From Lachnospiraceae bacterium 28-4 (GTDB lineage Bacteria > Bacillota > Clostridia > Lachnospirales > Lachnospiraceae): a stretch of DNA of 64,000 bases. Each line of letters opens with the position of its first letter. The first letter of the stretch is position 1. This document shows, in pieces, positions 34,643 through 44,477 of the stretch. The stretch spans positions 333,381 to 397,380 of the forward strand of contig KE159599.1 of NCBI GenBank assembly GCA_000403275.2, read 5' to 3'. Under the pieces are notes generated by a model. That model ran no database searches, was not told where the DNA came from, and worked only from the letters and a program-made list of their open reading frames with translations. The position numbers were made by a program, and so were the translations under genes.

Positions 34643-35872
34643 CTATTTCCTTACTAAATGTCTCGGCAGTCCGTTCACAAAAAGCGGCTGCAGCTCGCCC
34701 ATAATCAACGGTCTCGCATATTTCTCATATCCTTCGTTCAGTCCGCATCCATCTTCCGTAATCCATTCGGCGGGAACCGGTCTTTCCACGTTGGCAATCG
34801 CATGAATATCATATGCGCTCGTTCCGCACTGATACGGATCATCCCCATTCCTGTCAAGGGTGATCATCATGCCGGTCTTGCCTTCTTCTGCCGCCATAAC
34901 CGCATCGAAACCAACCTGGAATGCCTCGTTGATATCCGTCAGGGAAGCGAGGTGGGTTGCCGCACGCTGTAAAGTGGAGAACTCCACGGCACGGGTCTTA
35001 AGCCCTGTCTCTGCTGCTACGAGGGAAGCCAGATAAGCCGCAGTGCCGGACAGCTGCTTATGTCCGAATGCATCTACTTTCTTATCCGCATCTGCCAATT
35101 CGCATACAAAACGCCCGTCCGCCAGGGATACGCCTTCCGATACGGCGATCACTACGGAATGCTTCGTTTCCGCCAGATGTTTTACTTTTTCCATAAATTT
35201 ATCCACATCAAAAGTTACTTCCGGTAAATAGATAGCGTCCACACCGCTGCAATCCTCGCCCTTTGCCAGAGCTGCAGCCGCAGTCAGCCATCCCGCGTGG
35301 CGTCCCATAATCTCCACAAGGCAGACCGTAGGTTTTTCCACGCCAAAAGATTCATTGTCACGGATAATTTCTTTCAGGCTTGCCGCAATATATTTTGCTG
35401 CGGAACCATATCCGGGGCAATGATCCGTGATCGGAAGGTCATTATCGATCGTCTTAGGAACTCCCATAAATCTCTGGGGCTTGTTGTGAGCCGCCGCATA
35501 ATCGGACAGCATCTTCACCGTATCCATGGAATCGTTGCCGCCCGCATAGAACAAGCATTCAATATCATGTTTCTCCATGATCTCAAATACTTTTTCATAC
35601 ACTTCCTCATGTCCTTCGATCTTAGGCATTTTAAAACGGCAGGAACCCAAAAATGCGGAAGGCGTTCTCTTCAGCAATTCAATACCCGTTTCATCCGCCA
35701 GATATTCATCCAGATCGCACAGATTGTCCTGTAAAAATCCCTGAATACCGTGTACCATTCCGTATACTTTTTTTACACCCAGCTTTTTAGCCGCCGCATA
35801 TACTCCGGCTACGGATGAATTAATAACAGCCGTAGGTCCGCCAGACTGCCCAACAACAATATTTCCTTTCAT
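34643..35872 (-). CDS. pfp: Pyrophosphate-dependent 6-phosphofructokinase
   Basis: 409 residues from the ATG at 35872 (AAAAGGAGAG upstream). Phosphorylates fructose 6-phosphate in glycolysis, likely with pyrophosphate instead of ATP: the donor loop reads GGNDS (111-115) rather than the ATP-type GGDGS, and PKTIDND (139-145) carries the catalytic acids. QSGGPTAVIN at the N-terminus is the phosphate-binding loop. Promoter TTGTGC-17-TATAAT at 35947-35975. Confidence 0.92.
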   Translation of the reverse strand: MKGNIVVGQSGGPTAVINSSVAGVYAAAKKLGVKKVYGMVHGIQGFLQDNLCDLDEYLADETGIELLKRTPSAFLGSCRFKMPKIEGHEEVYEKVFEIMEKHDIECLFYAGGNDSMDTVKMLSDYAAAHNKPQRFMGVPKTIDNDLPITDHCPGYGSAAKYIAASLKEIIRDNESFGVEKPTVCLVEIMGRHAGWLTAAAALAKGEDCSGVDAIYLPEVTFDVDKFMEKVKHLAETKHSVVIAVSEGVSLADGRFVCELADADKKVDAFGHKQLSGTAAYLASLVAAETGLKTRAVEFSTLQRAATHLASLTDINEAFQVGFDAVMAAEEGKTGMMITLDRNGDDPYQCGTSAYDIHAIANVERPVPAEWITEDGCGLNEGYEKYARPLIMGELQPLFVNGLPRHLVRK

Positions 35873-35946
35873 CGTTATCTCTCCTTTTATTTTTCGTCTC
35901 TTTATTTTGACCGCGCTTCTTACCGCGCGGCTAATCAGCACACACA

Positions 35947-35975
35947 ATTATAGCAGATTCATAGTCCAAGCACAA
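35947..35975 (-). promoter_or_regulatory. SigA-type promoter of pfp
   Basis: On the minus strand TTGTGC (35975-35970), 17 bases, TATAAT (35952-35947). Confidence 0.65.
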
Positions 35976-36049
35976 GTTCTTTTGTAGCTTCTTCCATGGG
36001 ATTTTCTTTTATGAGAATAAATTGGAACTGCATAAAACCCATAATAAGT

Positions 36050-36552
<503 letters not shown>

Positions 36553-36629
36553 AATATGTACCTCTTTTCTTTGCAGAATGATTATATCTTATTAGCCACT
36601 ACCGTTACAACTTTACTTTATCACAACAA

Positions 36630-36690
36630 TCACAACACAGCCCTTTCATCGCCACTAAGTTTAATGATATATGTCTTAGGTCCTGCCATA
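36630..36690 (-). mobile_element. IS630-like transposase N-terminal stub
   Basis: ATG at 36690 opens MAGPKTYIIKLSGDERAVL then stops. The first residues resemble the start of IS630-family transposases (xYIIKLTxxER). Very short, so tentative. The 36553-36775 gap otherwise shows nothing. Confidence 0.35.
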
Positions 36691-36775
36691 GTCGCCACCG
36701 CCGTTTCTTTTTTCTATAACACAGAATGGCATTATATGGAATAATTATTTAGTTAAATATATATCGGTCAGTACA

Positions 36776-38296
36776 CTAGTGTACTTCTCCAATCACACTT
36801 CCGTCATAAGCATTGATCACATAGGAAAGATTCTGCAGGGGATTTCCCCCAAGACTTTCTTGGACAGTAAAAATCCACGCCGGAACCAACCATGCATGTT
36901 CCGGCTCCTGATAGGCTGTGGTATAAGTATACTGCAGCTTCGCGTTTACCACATCATATTCCAGCAAAGTAGTATCGTTGGCGGACTGCCCTTTTCCGGA
37001 ATACCAATAAAAGATCTGATCCGTCAGCTTTGCCTGTATTTTTTCAAAGGGCAGAAGCTTTGTATTTTCCGTCACTGTACGGACTTCCTCCGCTATCCCA
37101 TCCCATTTAAAATACTTAACTCCTTCCTCTGTGATCAGAATGGAGATTGTTTCTATCTGGAACGGCGGCACATAGCTGTCCACTGTTCCTTCCGCAGCCA
37201 TACCCTCGGAAACTGAGGTAAGCCCCTCTACGCTTCTTGAAAAAGAATACAGGTATCCCGGCAATCCCTTATCCAGATCCCCCTGCCACAAGGCATCACT
37301 GCCAAGGCCCAGACCATTTTTCTCCGAACATGCGCCCTTCGGGAACCACACAGTGCGGTCGGAATCTACAATACCCATGTCATCGATACCGAGATCCTCT
37401 AAAATTTGTTCCGCCTGTTCCTTTCCATCTTCCTCTGTGAAGGTGATCTTATCCATGCACTCTCGGTACGCATCTGCCAGCTCATGAAATTTCTCTGTAT
37501 AGCCGTTGGTATCCATGCCGAAGCTGCTGTAATACTCGCTCTGCATTTCCTCATTCTCTATCGTTTCTTCCTCTATAAAATTAGAGCCCTCCATCCAGAG
37601 AAAGCTGCTGTCATTGTCAATTTTCTGATTATACCGCTCCGCTTTTATATGTGCTGCCCTGTCCTCTCCCAAATCCACAGCAAAGTAATCTTCTGTATCT
37701 GTGTTTTCCGGTTCAGCACCCATCCAGCTCCGCGCCGCCTTCACGCCGGGATCCTCTGATTCTTTATGAAATCCTATCTCCGCCTTTTCCGGGGCAGACG
37801 TCTCGTCCGGCGCAAGCTCCATCCCCTCCCTGGTTGCATTTTGGATACTTGCAATCGATGTGGAATACGCTGATTGCGCGTAGCTTCCTTCCTTGTTGGA
37901 AATCCTGTCTAATACCGCCTGATACACATCCTTTGTCACCATCTGTGACCTATATAATTCCTCACCGTTCGCAAAATAATCAATCAATCCCTTCAGCTCT
38001 TCCTGCGTCAGCTCATGGCTTTTCATCTCTATAACCGGAAGATTGCCGATGCTTTGTTCTCCCAGCTTAAGATCTGCTTGGATAATCACACGGTCGTTGC
38101 TTTTCTTCTCTTCAAACTCCCAATGCGCCGGAACGTCCGTCTCTCTCTTTTCTCCCTCCTTAAGAGGTTCACAGACAACTGCCTCACTGATCCCGTCCGC
38201 TTTGCTGACTACCGCGCTCTCCTCGGGCGTTTCCTGACAGCCGGAAAGCATTATACACAATGCACCTGCCATTATTGCCAAAATATAGTTTCTCAT
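36776..38296 (-). CDS. Lipoprotein of unknown function, possibly DUF6034
   Basis: 506 residues with a lipoprotein signal (MRNYILAIMAGALCIMLSGC, Cys20). The mature protein alternates charged helices and strands; the C-terminal part (LLPFEKIQAKLTDQIFYWY, PAWIFTVQESLGG, YVINAYDGSVIGE) resembles PepSY/YycI-like or DUF6034 folds, where the last strand pair ends in NAYDGSVI. Nineteen bases downstream of the ABC ATPase gene, so probably a partner of the ABC-2 transporter. Confidence 0.65.
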   Translation of the reverse strand: MRNYILAIMAGALCIMLSGCQETPEESAVVSKADGISEAVVCEPLKEGEKRETDVPAHWEFEEKKSNDRVIIQADLKLGEQSIGNLPVIEMKSHELTQEELKGLIDYFANGEELYRSQMVTKDVYQAVLDRISNKEGSYAQSAYSTSIASIQNATREGMELAPDETSAPEKAEIGFHKESEDPGVKAARSWMGAEPENTDTEDYFAVDLGEDRAAHIKAERYNQKIDNDSSFLWMEGSNFIEEETIENEEMQSEYYSSFGMDTNGYTEKFHELADAYRECMDKITFTEEDGKEQAEQILEDLGIDDMGIVDSDRTVWFPKGACSEKNGLGLGSDALWQGDLDKGLPGYLYSFSRSVEGLTSVSEGMAAEGTVDSYVPPFQIETISILITEEGVKYFKWDGIAEEVRTVTENTKLLPFEKIQAKLTDQIFYWYSGKGQSANDTTLLEYDVVNAKLQYTYTTAYQEPEHAWLVPAWIFTVQESLGGNPLQNLSYVINAYDGSVIGEVH

Positions 38297-38315
38297 TTTT
38301 TCCTCCGTATCATTT

Positions 38316-38957
38316 TTATTTAATCTGTGTCAGGATGCCTGCATCCATCTCACAGATCGTATCACAGAGCCATTCGATCTCCAGCATGTTATGCGCTGCG
38401 ACAAGAACAGTCTTTCCCCGCTCCTTTAGTCCCCGTAAAAGTTCGCAGACCTCTCCGGCCCCCTGCTTGTCCAAACCATTAAAGGGCTCGTCCAATATCA
38501 AAAGCTCCGGATCTTCCATAATCGCCTGCGCGATACCAAGACGTTCCCTCATTCCAAGAGAATACTGTCCCACCTTCTTTTTGGACAGAGGATCAAGCCC
38601 CAGAGCCCGCATCGCCGCCCTCACATCGTCATCGGAAATACAATGCTTCAGAGATGCCAGTCTTTTCAAGTTCGCAAAACCGCTGAGGCCCAAAAGGAAA
38701 CCGGGATTTTCAATGATAATCCCTACGGAATCCGGAAAATCCACCTCCTTTCCGATCTGCTTTCCCCCTACGAGGACTGTGCCGCTCTCAGGTCGTAAAA
38801 ATCCGCAAATGCATTTAAACATTACAGTTTTTCCTGAGCCGTTAAAGCCCATGATCCCATGGATCTTCCCTTTTTCAAAATCATGGTTAATATCCTTCAG
38901 TACTTTTTCTTTTTGAAAGGATTTTGTCAGTCCCTTCAGTCTGATTGCATATTCCAT
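38316..38957 (-). CDS. ABC transporter ATP-binding protein
   Basis: 213 residues from the ATG at 38957 (GGAGG five to six bases upstream). Walker A FNGSGKTVM, Q-loop region, signature YSLGMRERLGIAQAI, Walker B LLILDEPFNGLDKQG and the His switch AAHNMLEIE. The Walker A reads GSGKT-V rather than the usual GKST, which is tolerated in the family. Drives the two ABC-2-type permeases encoded upstream; bacitracin/lantibiotic-immunity-like type. Confidence 0.92.
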   Translation of the reverse strand: MEYAIRLKGLTKSFQKEKVLKDINHDFEKGKIHGIMGFNGSGKTVMFKCICGFLRPESGTVLVGGKQIGKEVDFPDSVGIIIENPGFLLGLSGFANLKRLASLKHCISDDDVRAAMRALGLDPLSKKKVGQYSLGMRERLGIAQAIMEDPELLILDEPFNGLDKQGAGEVCELLRGLKERGKTVLVAAHNMLEIEWLCDTICEMDAGILTQIK

Positions 38958-38969
38958 TTTGTCCTCCAT

Positions 38970-39863
38970 TTATTCGTTCATCTGCGTAAAAGAGAAACTA
39001 TAACCTCGGATCCGGACGGCTGACAAGATGATCAGTGCTGTGATCAATACCACAAATATGGACATGCTCGCCCCAATCCCCGGCAGGTAATCATAGCCAA
39101 AGCTGTGCATGGGGAAGGTAGCGTGGTTCAGCGGAGATAGCCAGCCGCAGAGTACGTTCGCCCTGTATGCCTGATTCCCTGTAAAATGAAACAACTCCCG
39201 GAGAATATTCGGATTCAGCAGCAGCCCATACAGACTGACTGCAAAAGCACCGATCACCCCTGCCATATTTCTTGCAGTTAGATTTAAAAACAACATGAGA
39301 ACCGCAATAAAAAGAGTATACAAAAGTACAAGTCCAAATACGATAGCCGCGCAGCCGTAAGGAGTGGAGCTTTCCATTGTTTTTATCGAAACAGGAACGG
39401 TTATACTCTCCCCACCGCCATAGCCCAGCATCGCCGCTGTCTCGCTCCACACATTCCCCGTAAAGGAAAAGGGAGCTCCCATGATTCCAAGCATCACTGC
39501 CAAAAAGATATTATAGATCACGGTTGCCAGAATCACATAGATAATCTGACCCGCAAGCCATACCTTTCGTTTTGTACGTACAAGCCAATACGGAGTTGCC
39601 TGACTGATAAACGGCATGTCCGCAAAGAGCAGAATCAAAAGCAGAGAGGAAAGCATAACAGAGGACGCGTCCCCATATGTCCAGATAAACGGCTCGAATA
39701 CTTGAAGGATTGTTTCATATTTTATCGCATGGGAAATAATCTGATCCGATAGCATCAGACATAATACAGCCGCCAGAATGAAGGTCATCCAGATCCTCGG
39801 ATTTTTTCCCCATCCGGAAAAATTCTGGCATGCAATACGAAAAGCCTGTTTAATATCACGCAT
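38970..39863 (-). CDS. ABC-2-type permease subunit 2
   Basis: 297 residues, about six membrane helices (residues 22-42, 68-85, 103-130, 175-200, 205-225, 262-285), with a large loop between helices 3 and 4. Overlaps the upstream permease gene by 8 bases and stops 12 bases before the ATPase start. Probably pairs with the 39856 product. Similar to lantibiotic-immunity membrane subunits in size and layout; substrate unknown. Confidence 0.8.
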   Translation of the reverse strand: MRDIKQAFRIACQNFSGWGKNPRIWMTFILAAVLCLMLSDQIISHAIKYETILQVFEPFIWTYGDASSVMLSSLLLILLFADMPFISQATPYWLVRTKRKVWLAGQIIYVILATVIYNIFLAVMLGIMGAPFSFTGNVWSETAAMLGYGGGESITVPVSIKTMESSTPYGCAAIVFGLVLLYTLFIAVLMLFLNLTARNMAGVIGAFAVSLYGLLLNPNILRELFHFTGNQAYRANVLCGWLSPLNHATFPMHSFGYDYLPGIGASMSIFVVLITALIILSAVRIRGYSFSFTQMNE

Positions 39864-40626
39864 ACCGCAACCTTCTTTCTATTGCGCACATAAAGATAAG
39901 TGCTGCCAAAAAAGTGCCAACCGCTAATATAGCGATACAGAAAATATCATTGTAATAAATAGACGCTGCCCAATAGCGGGGGTTCATAAAGAATGCTTTT
40001 TGATAGTAACGCTCCTGAAATACGGTCAGGACATAATAAAGAATAAAAGGAACGGCATAAGACATATAGCGGTTTTTGGTTATGACCGCCGCCAAACCGC
40101 CAACCAGCGCCCAAAAAGCGCCGTTTAAAAACAGCCGCAGAAAACTTACGGCCGTTCTACCCGCAAGCACAGCTATAACATAGTTTCCATCGAACAAAGA
40201 GGGATACTGCCCGAACCTTAGTATACAGATCACAAGAAGGAACACCATGGCAAAAAAGGCCGTCAAGCCGCCGGAGGCCAGAAGCCCTGCCGCTTTTCCT
40301 ATGAGATACTGTTTTCTGCCTGAACGGATATAACTGAACAGGAAAAAACGGCTGTGCAGCTCCGCCTCCGTGTTTTCTCCGCCTGCAAAAGCAACGGCAA
40401 TGGGAACGAACAAAAGCATATTAACGCTGTTCATACAATAAGAGTATGCCACGAACCAGCCCGGTCCCTCCGCAGAGCCACCTGCATTTATGATCTTCTG
40501 TAGCATCTCATGCTCAGATATCAGGGCAGCTGAAGCGATTAGCAGGATCCCCAAAATAAAACGAACGCTTCGGATATTGTTTTTTATATCCGTTGCCAAC
40601 ACATGCCTCATACGCTTTTTCTCCAT
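39856..40626 (-). CDS. ABC-2-type permease subunit 1
   Basis: 256 residues, six predicted helices and a basic N-terminus (MEKKRMRHVLATDIKNNIRS). Contains the internal HSRFFLFSYIRSGRKQYLIGKAAG loop common in ABC-2 proteins that contact the ATPase. First gene of a four-gene operon (permease, permease, ATPase, lipoprotein). No regulator is adjacent. Confidence 0.8.
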   Translation of the reverse strand: MEKKRMRHVLATDIKNNIRSVRFILGILLIASAALISEHEMLQKIINAGGSAEGPGWFVAYSYCMNSVNMLLFVPIAVAFAGGENTEAELHSRFFLFSYIRSGRKQYLIGKAAGLLASGGLTAFFAMVFLLVICILRFGQYPSLFDGNYVIAVLAGRTAVSFLRLFLNGAFWALVGGLAAVITKNRYMSYAVPFILYYVLTVFQERYYQKAFFMNPRYWAASIYYNDIFCIAILAVGTFLAALIFMCAIERRLRYA

Positions 40627-40786
40627 ACTTCAAACAACCATAGACTTGGTTTTTTCCGATTTTTTATAGCATTATCAATTTTTATATATTTATTATACTA
40701 ATATTTCTGTTAAAAAAACAACCCTTTTCTACGAAAATAAAGATCGCAGCCAAGAACCGAACCTTGACAACAAATGTTTTCAACAA

Positions 40787-41005
40787 TTATGAAAGTATCA
40801 CAATAAGGCAGTCATAAAAACGGCTGCTGTCAGTGAAATATTGGTAATACAAAAAATCAGAAATGATTACGAGAAGTTTTCTGGCAAGGGCAATAATGGC
40901 TTTTTTTACCCCCTTCTTCTGCCTGATTCTCCAATACCAGGAAGACAGATAAGTGTCACGTATGACGCTCTTGCGGTAACGGTTTAAGTCACGGAGATTC
41001 GTTGA
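40787..41005 (-). mobile_element. IS110-family transposase C-terminal remnant
   Basis: Reading in the minus frame from 41005, STNLRDLNRYRKSVIRD then TYLSSWYWRIRQKKGVKKAIIALARKLLVII matches the end of the IS110 transposase (transposase_20 part). The catalytic DEDD domain is absent. Its 5' edge is fused to the LysR remnant around 41005. No intact element ends were found. Confidence 0.75.
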
Positions 41006-41285
41006 TAAATATATAAATCCACATAATCTCCAAACCAACTGGCCAATTCAGAATCTTTCCTTACCAATATACCCCATTTTTCTTTCTGCGGCATACGGAT
41101 AAATTTATACTTCCCAACATCCACAGGCTCCATCAGAAGCCCTATATCTAAAGTCCCTTTTTCAATCCGTTCTTTAATATCATCTGCGATTGCGCTGTGA
41201 ACACTAAACTGCACAAGGGGATATTTGTGCCGGAATTTTCTTCTCTGGCAACCATCAAAAAATATTTCAAAACTCTAATTTCCAT
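40984..41285 (-). pseudogene. LysR-family regulator, internally deleted
   Basis: The ATG at 41285 opens MEIRVLKYFLMVAREEN, the first helix of LysR DNA-binding domains. The frame then shifts, and FRHKYPLVQFSVHSAIADD..RIEKGTLDIGLLMEPVDVGKY of the effector domain follows without the rest of the helix-turn-helix, linker and the first domain half. It ends in the IS110 fragment. The stretch missing is about 70-80 residues; DNA-binding must be lost. Neighbouring MATE gene is also deleted internally. Confidence 0.75.
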
Positions 41286-41407
41286 AATGTTATTTACACC
41301 TCCCACACCAATTATAACTATTATGTATATTATTCTTTTCTATAAGATAAAGCAATCTATAATTGCCCTGGCTAAATAGCCCTTTTTGCTGCTTTCCATG
41401 CTCCGGC

Positions 41408-42417
41408 TTATAACATTCTTTTTTTCTCTTTGAAAACAAGCCATATTGAAAGAAATGCCGCAAGTATTTGTTTGGGAAAGAATAGTACAGCTAACCAAAT
41501 AAAACAAGTGATTGACACGGAAAACAGAGCAGCCTGAAAAAGTGTCTGCATTATCCTTTTATAGTTTCCAGCGCCGTAATTGTTTCCGACAATGGGTTGA
41601 ATCCCCTGGCTGATACCGCTTGCGGGCATGATAACAAAAGTCATAACACTGGAAACAACAGCATAAACACTGATTGCAATATCTCCACCATACTTTCCTA
41701 ATTGGCTGTTATACACAAGGCTGATAAAGCCCATGGCCATTTGTGCAACCCAGAAAGCAAATCCACAAGAAATAATTTTTAAACAAAGTTCTTTATCCAA
41801 ATGAAAAACATCTCTTGAAATCTGAACCTGCGTCTTATTCCCAAATATTAAATATGCTCCCAAAAGAGCTGAAAAGATTTGCCCTATTACCGTTGCGCCG
41901 GCGGCTCCTGCTACACCCCAGTCAAAAATGATGATAAATATAGCGTCCAAAATAATATTTGTTACTGCTCCTATCCCCGTCACGCACATTCCCAAAACCG
42001 GTTTCCCGGAAACACGGACCAAATCACAAAACAGTTGAGACAGTCCTTGAAAAATACATCCTAAAGACACTATTCTATAATATAAGATTGCGTAAGGGTA
42101 GGCTGTTTCTGTAACTCCAAAAATATGCAAAATTGGATTTGCAAATATAAGTAATACAGCACTTAATATTATTTCAAATATACATACAAGCAGTAACGCA
42201 TTTCCAAAAGATTGATTCATTTTTTCAAATTCATTATGGCCGGAAAACAAACAGATAGCCCAGCCAAAGCAGAAGTACCATTAAAATTACCAACAAACAT
42301 TCTATCTACTATGTTATAAATAGCTGTTATCAATAACGAAATAGCCGCTGGTATAGAAAATTTTAAAATCATTGGGAAAAGTTTCCCGTTTAAATAATCA
42401 ACATTCTTTGTTTTCAT
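41408..42417 (-). pseudogene. MATE-family efflux gene with internal deletions
   Basis: From the ATG at 42417 the frame reads MKTKNVDYLNGKLFPMILKFSIPAAISLLITAIYNIVDRMFVG, then breaks at LSVCFPAIMNLKK; a second frame begins near FSGHNEFEKMNQSFGNA and runs to FFPKQILAAFLSIWLVFKEKKRML. The middle of helices 2-3 is lost with a frameshift, and after FPKQILA the sequence jumps to the C-terminal basic tail, so about 100 residues are missing there too. Two independent deletions leave no plausible transporter. It lies beside a MarR gene, the usual MarR-MATE pair. Confidence 0.75.
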
Positions 42418-42498
42418 TATTATACTTCCATTTATTAGTTTCCTAAGTTTCTATTTTGAAATGTAGCTGCCGTTTTTTTGCCGACAGCTCTAACTTTT

Positions 42499-42888
42499 TC
42501 AAGAAATATTACGAAGCATTTTTTCAATTACTTTGAAAAATATATCCAAATCACTTTTAGAAATACCTTTTGTCAATTCATCTTCCAATGAAGTAATATC
42601 CTCTATAACCATATCTTTATATTGCAAGGCTTTATCACTGACTATGATTCTTTTCATTCGTGCGTCATTCGCCATAGCTTCCCGATGGATTAATCCGTTT
42701 TGCTCCATTTTTTTTAATAATTCCGTTGCTGTGGGAGGGCGCAAACTGTATTCTTCTTCTATGTCTTTTTGAAAAACATCATTATTCTGAGCCAGTATAA
42801 AATGTAATACCCGCCCCTGTGACCCACTAAAGTTTTCTTTACTCGAAAAAGCATCAATTTTTCTTCGTAATTTATTTGATAATTTCAT
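42499..42888 (-). CDS. MarR-family transcriptional regulator
   Basis: 129 residues. Winged helix-turn-helix core FQKDIEEEYSLRPPTATELLKKMEQNGLI and wing REAMANDARMKRIIVS are typical of MarR repressors that respond to small molecules. The N-terminal dimerisation helix appears short by 10-15 residues and the ribosome site is weak, so the 5' end may be eroded. Upstream of the broken MATE gene it would have controlled. Confidence 0.75.
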   Translation of the reverse strand: MKLSNKLRRKIDAFSSKENFSGSQGRVLHFILAQNNDVFQKDIEEEYSLRPPTATELLKKMEQNGLIHREAMANDARMKRIIVSDKALQYKDMVIEDITSLEDELTKGISKSDLDIFFKVIEKMLRNIS

Positions 42889-42964
42889 TTTTCAGAAAAT
42901 ACAGAAATAAAGCCTATCCCTTTTCTCAAAATCATTTAACGCTCATGGCTAAAAAATCAGAAAG

Positions 42965-43018
42965 AGAGGATGCCCCTCTTCTATGAATCCAATTTTTCAT
43001 AGTTTTGAGGCATCCTCA
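42965..43018 (-). terminator. Terminator of the SH3b-SGNH gene
   Basis: GAGGATGCC..CTC and GAG..GCATCCTC arms enclose a second CTATGA/TCATAG stem; positioned right after the stop at 43039. Confidence 0.65.
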
Positions 43019-43038
43019 TGTACATCTCTCCCAATCAC

Positions 43039-43923
43039 TTATAAGCAGCTCATATAATAAGCATATAAGTTCTGGTAAGTCTCCGCATTAAAATGAAGCC
43101 CGTCCACCAGCTTATAACCGATCGTATTCAAATAGCTATGGCTGTCGATCCATGTGATGTCGCCGCTTAATCCATTCTGCATCTGGCTGTTGAAATATTC
43201 CACCTGCTCTTCCGTCACGTAAGGATTTTCCCATACCGGATTCACGGATGCATAATATACCTTCGCGCCTTTTCCCGTCCATTCCGCCGCCTTCGCATTT
43301 ACAATCTCCAGGTAGTTGTTCAGGTTGCCCGGATCGTTTACGCCAAGGTTGATCAATATTTTAGAACCCTTTCCCACACAACCGTCGATTCTTGCTATTG
43401 CATTCTCAATAAACCAGTTATAGCCTTTTCCGCTTTCCGCAATCCATGTGCAGCTGTTCTCTCCCACATTCGCCTGCATCTGCACGAACCTTGAATCGCC
43501 TACCAGAATAACTCCCGACACATTTTTCACTTCCGCCACCGCCTGGGCCTCCGGCTGCGGCGCCGGTTCCGCCGGCTTTCCTTCCAGAAGATATTTATTG
43601 CTCACATAAGCCTTCCCTTCCCCATATGCAATCTCATACCAGCCGGTATCCGCCTGTCCGGTCGCCGTAACTTCCTGCCCTTTTGCCAGGCCGCCGATTC
43701 TTTCATAATCGGTAGACGGCCCCTTTCTTACGTTGACCGCACCGGAAGCATACATCGCTTTCCCTTCCTCAAAAGCTGTCACCATATACTCCTCTTTCGT
43801 CTCCTCCGTTCCGGCATCTGCTGCCGCAGCATTTTCCGTTGCCCTGCTTTCGAAACCCGGCAATACAAGCATGAATGACAATGCTAATATCATTACCATC
43901 GTTTTCTTTTTCATTTCTTTCAT
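43039..43923 (-). CDS. Secreted SH3b plus SGNH-hydrolase protein
   Basis: 294 residues with a signal peptide (MKEMKKKTMVMILALSFMLVLPGF, cleavage near 28). An SH3b domain (about 52-112; GAVNVRKGPSTDYERIGGLAKGQ) likely binds peptidoglycan. A Pro/Glu/Ala linker leads to an SGNH-like esterase domain starting ILVGDSRFVQM (Ser in GDS) and ending DGLHFNAETY with the late Asp and His. Such proteins deacylate cell-wall glycans or related substrates. Preceded by a structured leader (44050-44140). Ribosome site AAGGAGCGGG. Confidence 0.85.
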   Translation of the reverse strand: MKEMKKKTMVMILALSFMLVLPGFESRATENAAAADAGTEETKEEYMVTAFEEGKAMYASGAVNVRKGPSTDYERIGGLAKGQEVTATGQADTGWYEIAYGEGKAYVSNKYLLEGKPAEPAPQPEAQAVAEVKNVSGVILVGDSRFVQMQANVGENSCTWIAESGKGYNWFIENAIARIDGCVGKGSKILINLGVNDPGNLNNYLEIVNAKAAEWTGKGAKVYYASVNPVWENPYVTEEQVEYFNSQMQNGLSGDITWIDSHSYLNTIGYKLVDGLHFNAETYQNLYAYYMSCL

Positions 43924-44049
43924 CCCGCTCCTTCCTACCGTTCATCTGCTAACGGTTTTGATAGAAGAATTATAACAAATATTTCCCGGATTGTCTCATG
44001 GAATTCCACTTTTCTTTCCATTCGACAAAAAGTGCGGGATAAAAAAAGG

Positions 44050-44149
44050 CTCATTCAAAAAAGGCATTACAAAAGGCGTCCATCAAAGATGGACGCCCAC
44101 AATGTAAAAGGGGAATTTTACATGGGTCTCTCGACCCACTTATAGTATA
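44050..44149 (-). ncRNA. Putative structured leader or small RNA
   Basis: On the minus strand TG-x-TATACT (44149-44144, extended -10) precedes three consecutive hairpins: TGGGTC-gaga-GACCCA (44138-44123), TGTAAAA-ttcccc-TTTTACA (about 44123-44103) and GGCGTCCATC-ttt-GATGGACGCC (44097-44075) followed by TTTTG and a further T-run. The last looks like a terminator. It lies 130 bases before the SH3b-SGNH gene, so it is either an attenuator leader or an independent RNA of about 90 nt. Class not recognised. Confidence 0.5.
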
Positions 44150-44318
44150 CCACGATAAGTTACAATAATCCAGTATTTTTTTAAATTTTTTTCAAAATTT
44201 TTTATCGTTCTTTTCTATTCTTTTTTTTATTTATTTTTTCACTTCCTGCATATTTGTTGTCCTCGGACAACTTTTTCACTCGACTTGTCTAGAATCTATT
44301 TATAAATTTTCAACTATC

Positions 44319-44435
44319 GAAGGAGGTTATCAGGAAAAAGCAACTCTTAACAAACTATTTGCAGATACCGATACCGACCCCAAAACTTTGACGGTTAATA
44401 CAAACGTGTTCGGCGTATACGCTATCGTATATTAA
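44319..44435 (+). pseudogene. C-terminal fragment of a surface or secreted protein
   Basis: In frame from 44319, EGGYQEKATLNKLFADTDTD then PKTLTVNTNVFGVYAIVY ends at a TAA and is followed by a terminator. The residues look like the end of a beta-rich surface protein. No start codon, signal peptide or upstream coding sequence is visible; upstream is AT-rich. Probably a deletion remnant. The remainder of the 43924-44465 gap is the leader RNA and AT-rich sequence. Confidence 0.5.
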
Positions 44436-44440
44436 GCCAT

Positions 44441-44477
44441 ACAATGCCCTGAATGTCTCACGACTTCAGGGCATTCT
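44441..44477. terminator. Bidirectional terminator overlapping the yaaA stop
   Basis: AATGCCCTGAA / TTCAGGGCATT (44443-44453, 44465-44475). The right arm includes the yaaA stop at 44466-44468. Confidence 0.7.

Noticed and set aside
41286..41407. Extra coding sequence between LysR remnant and MATE remnant
   Set aside because: No frame with motif, ribosome site or codon structure could be supported.
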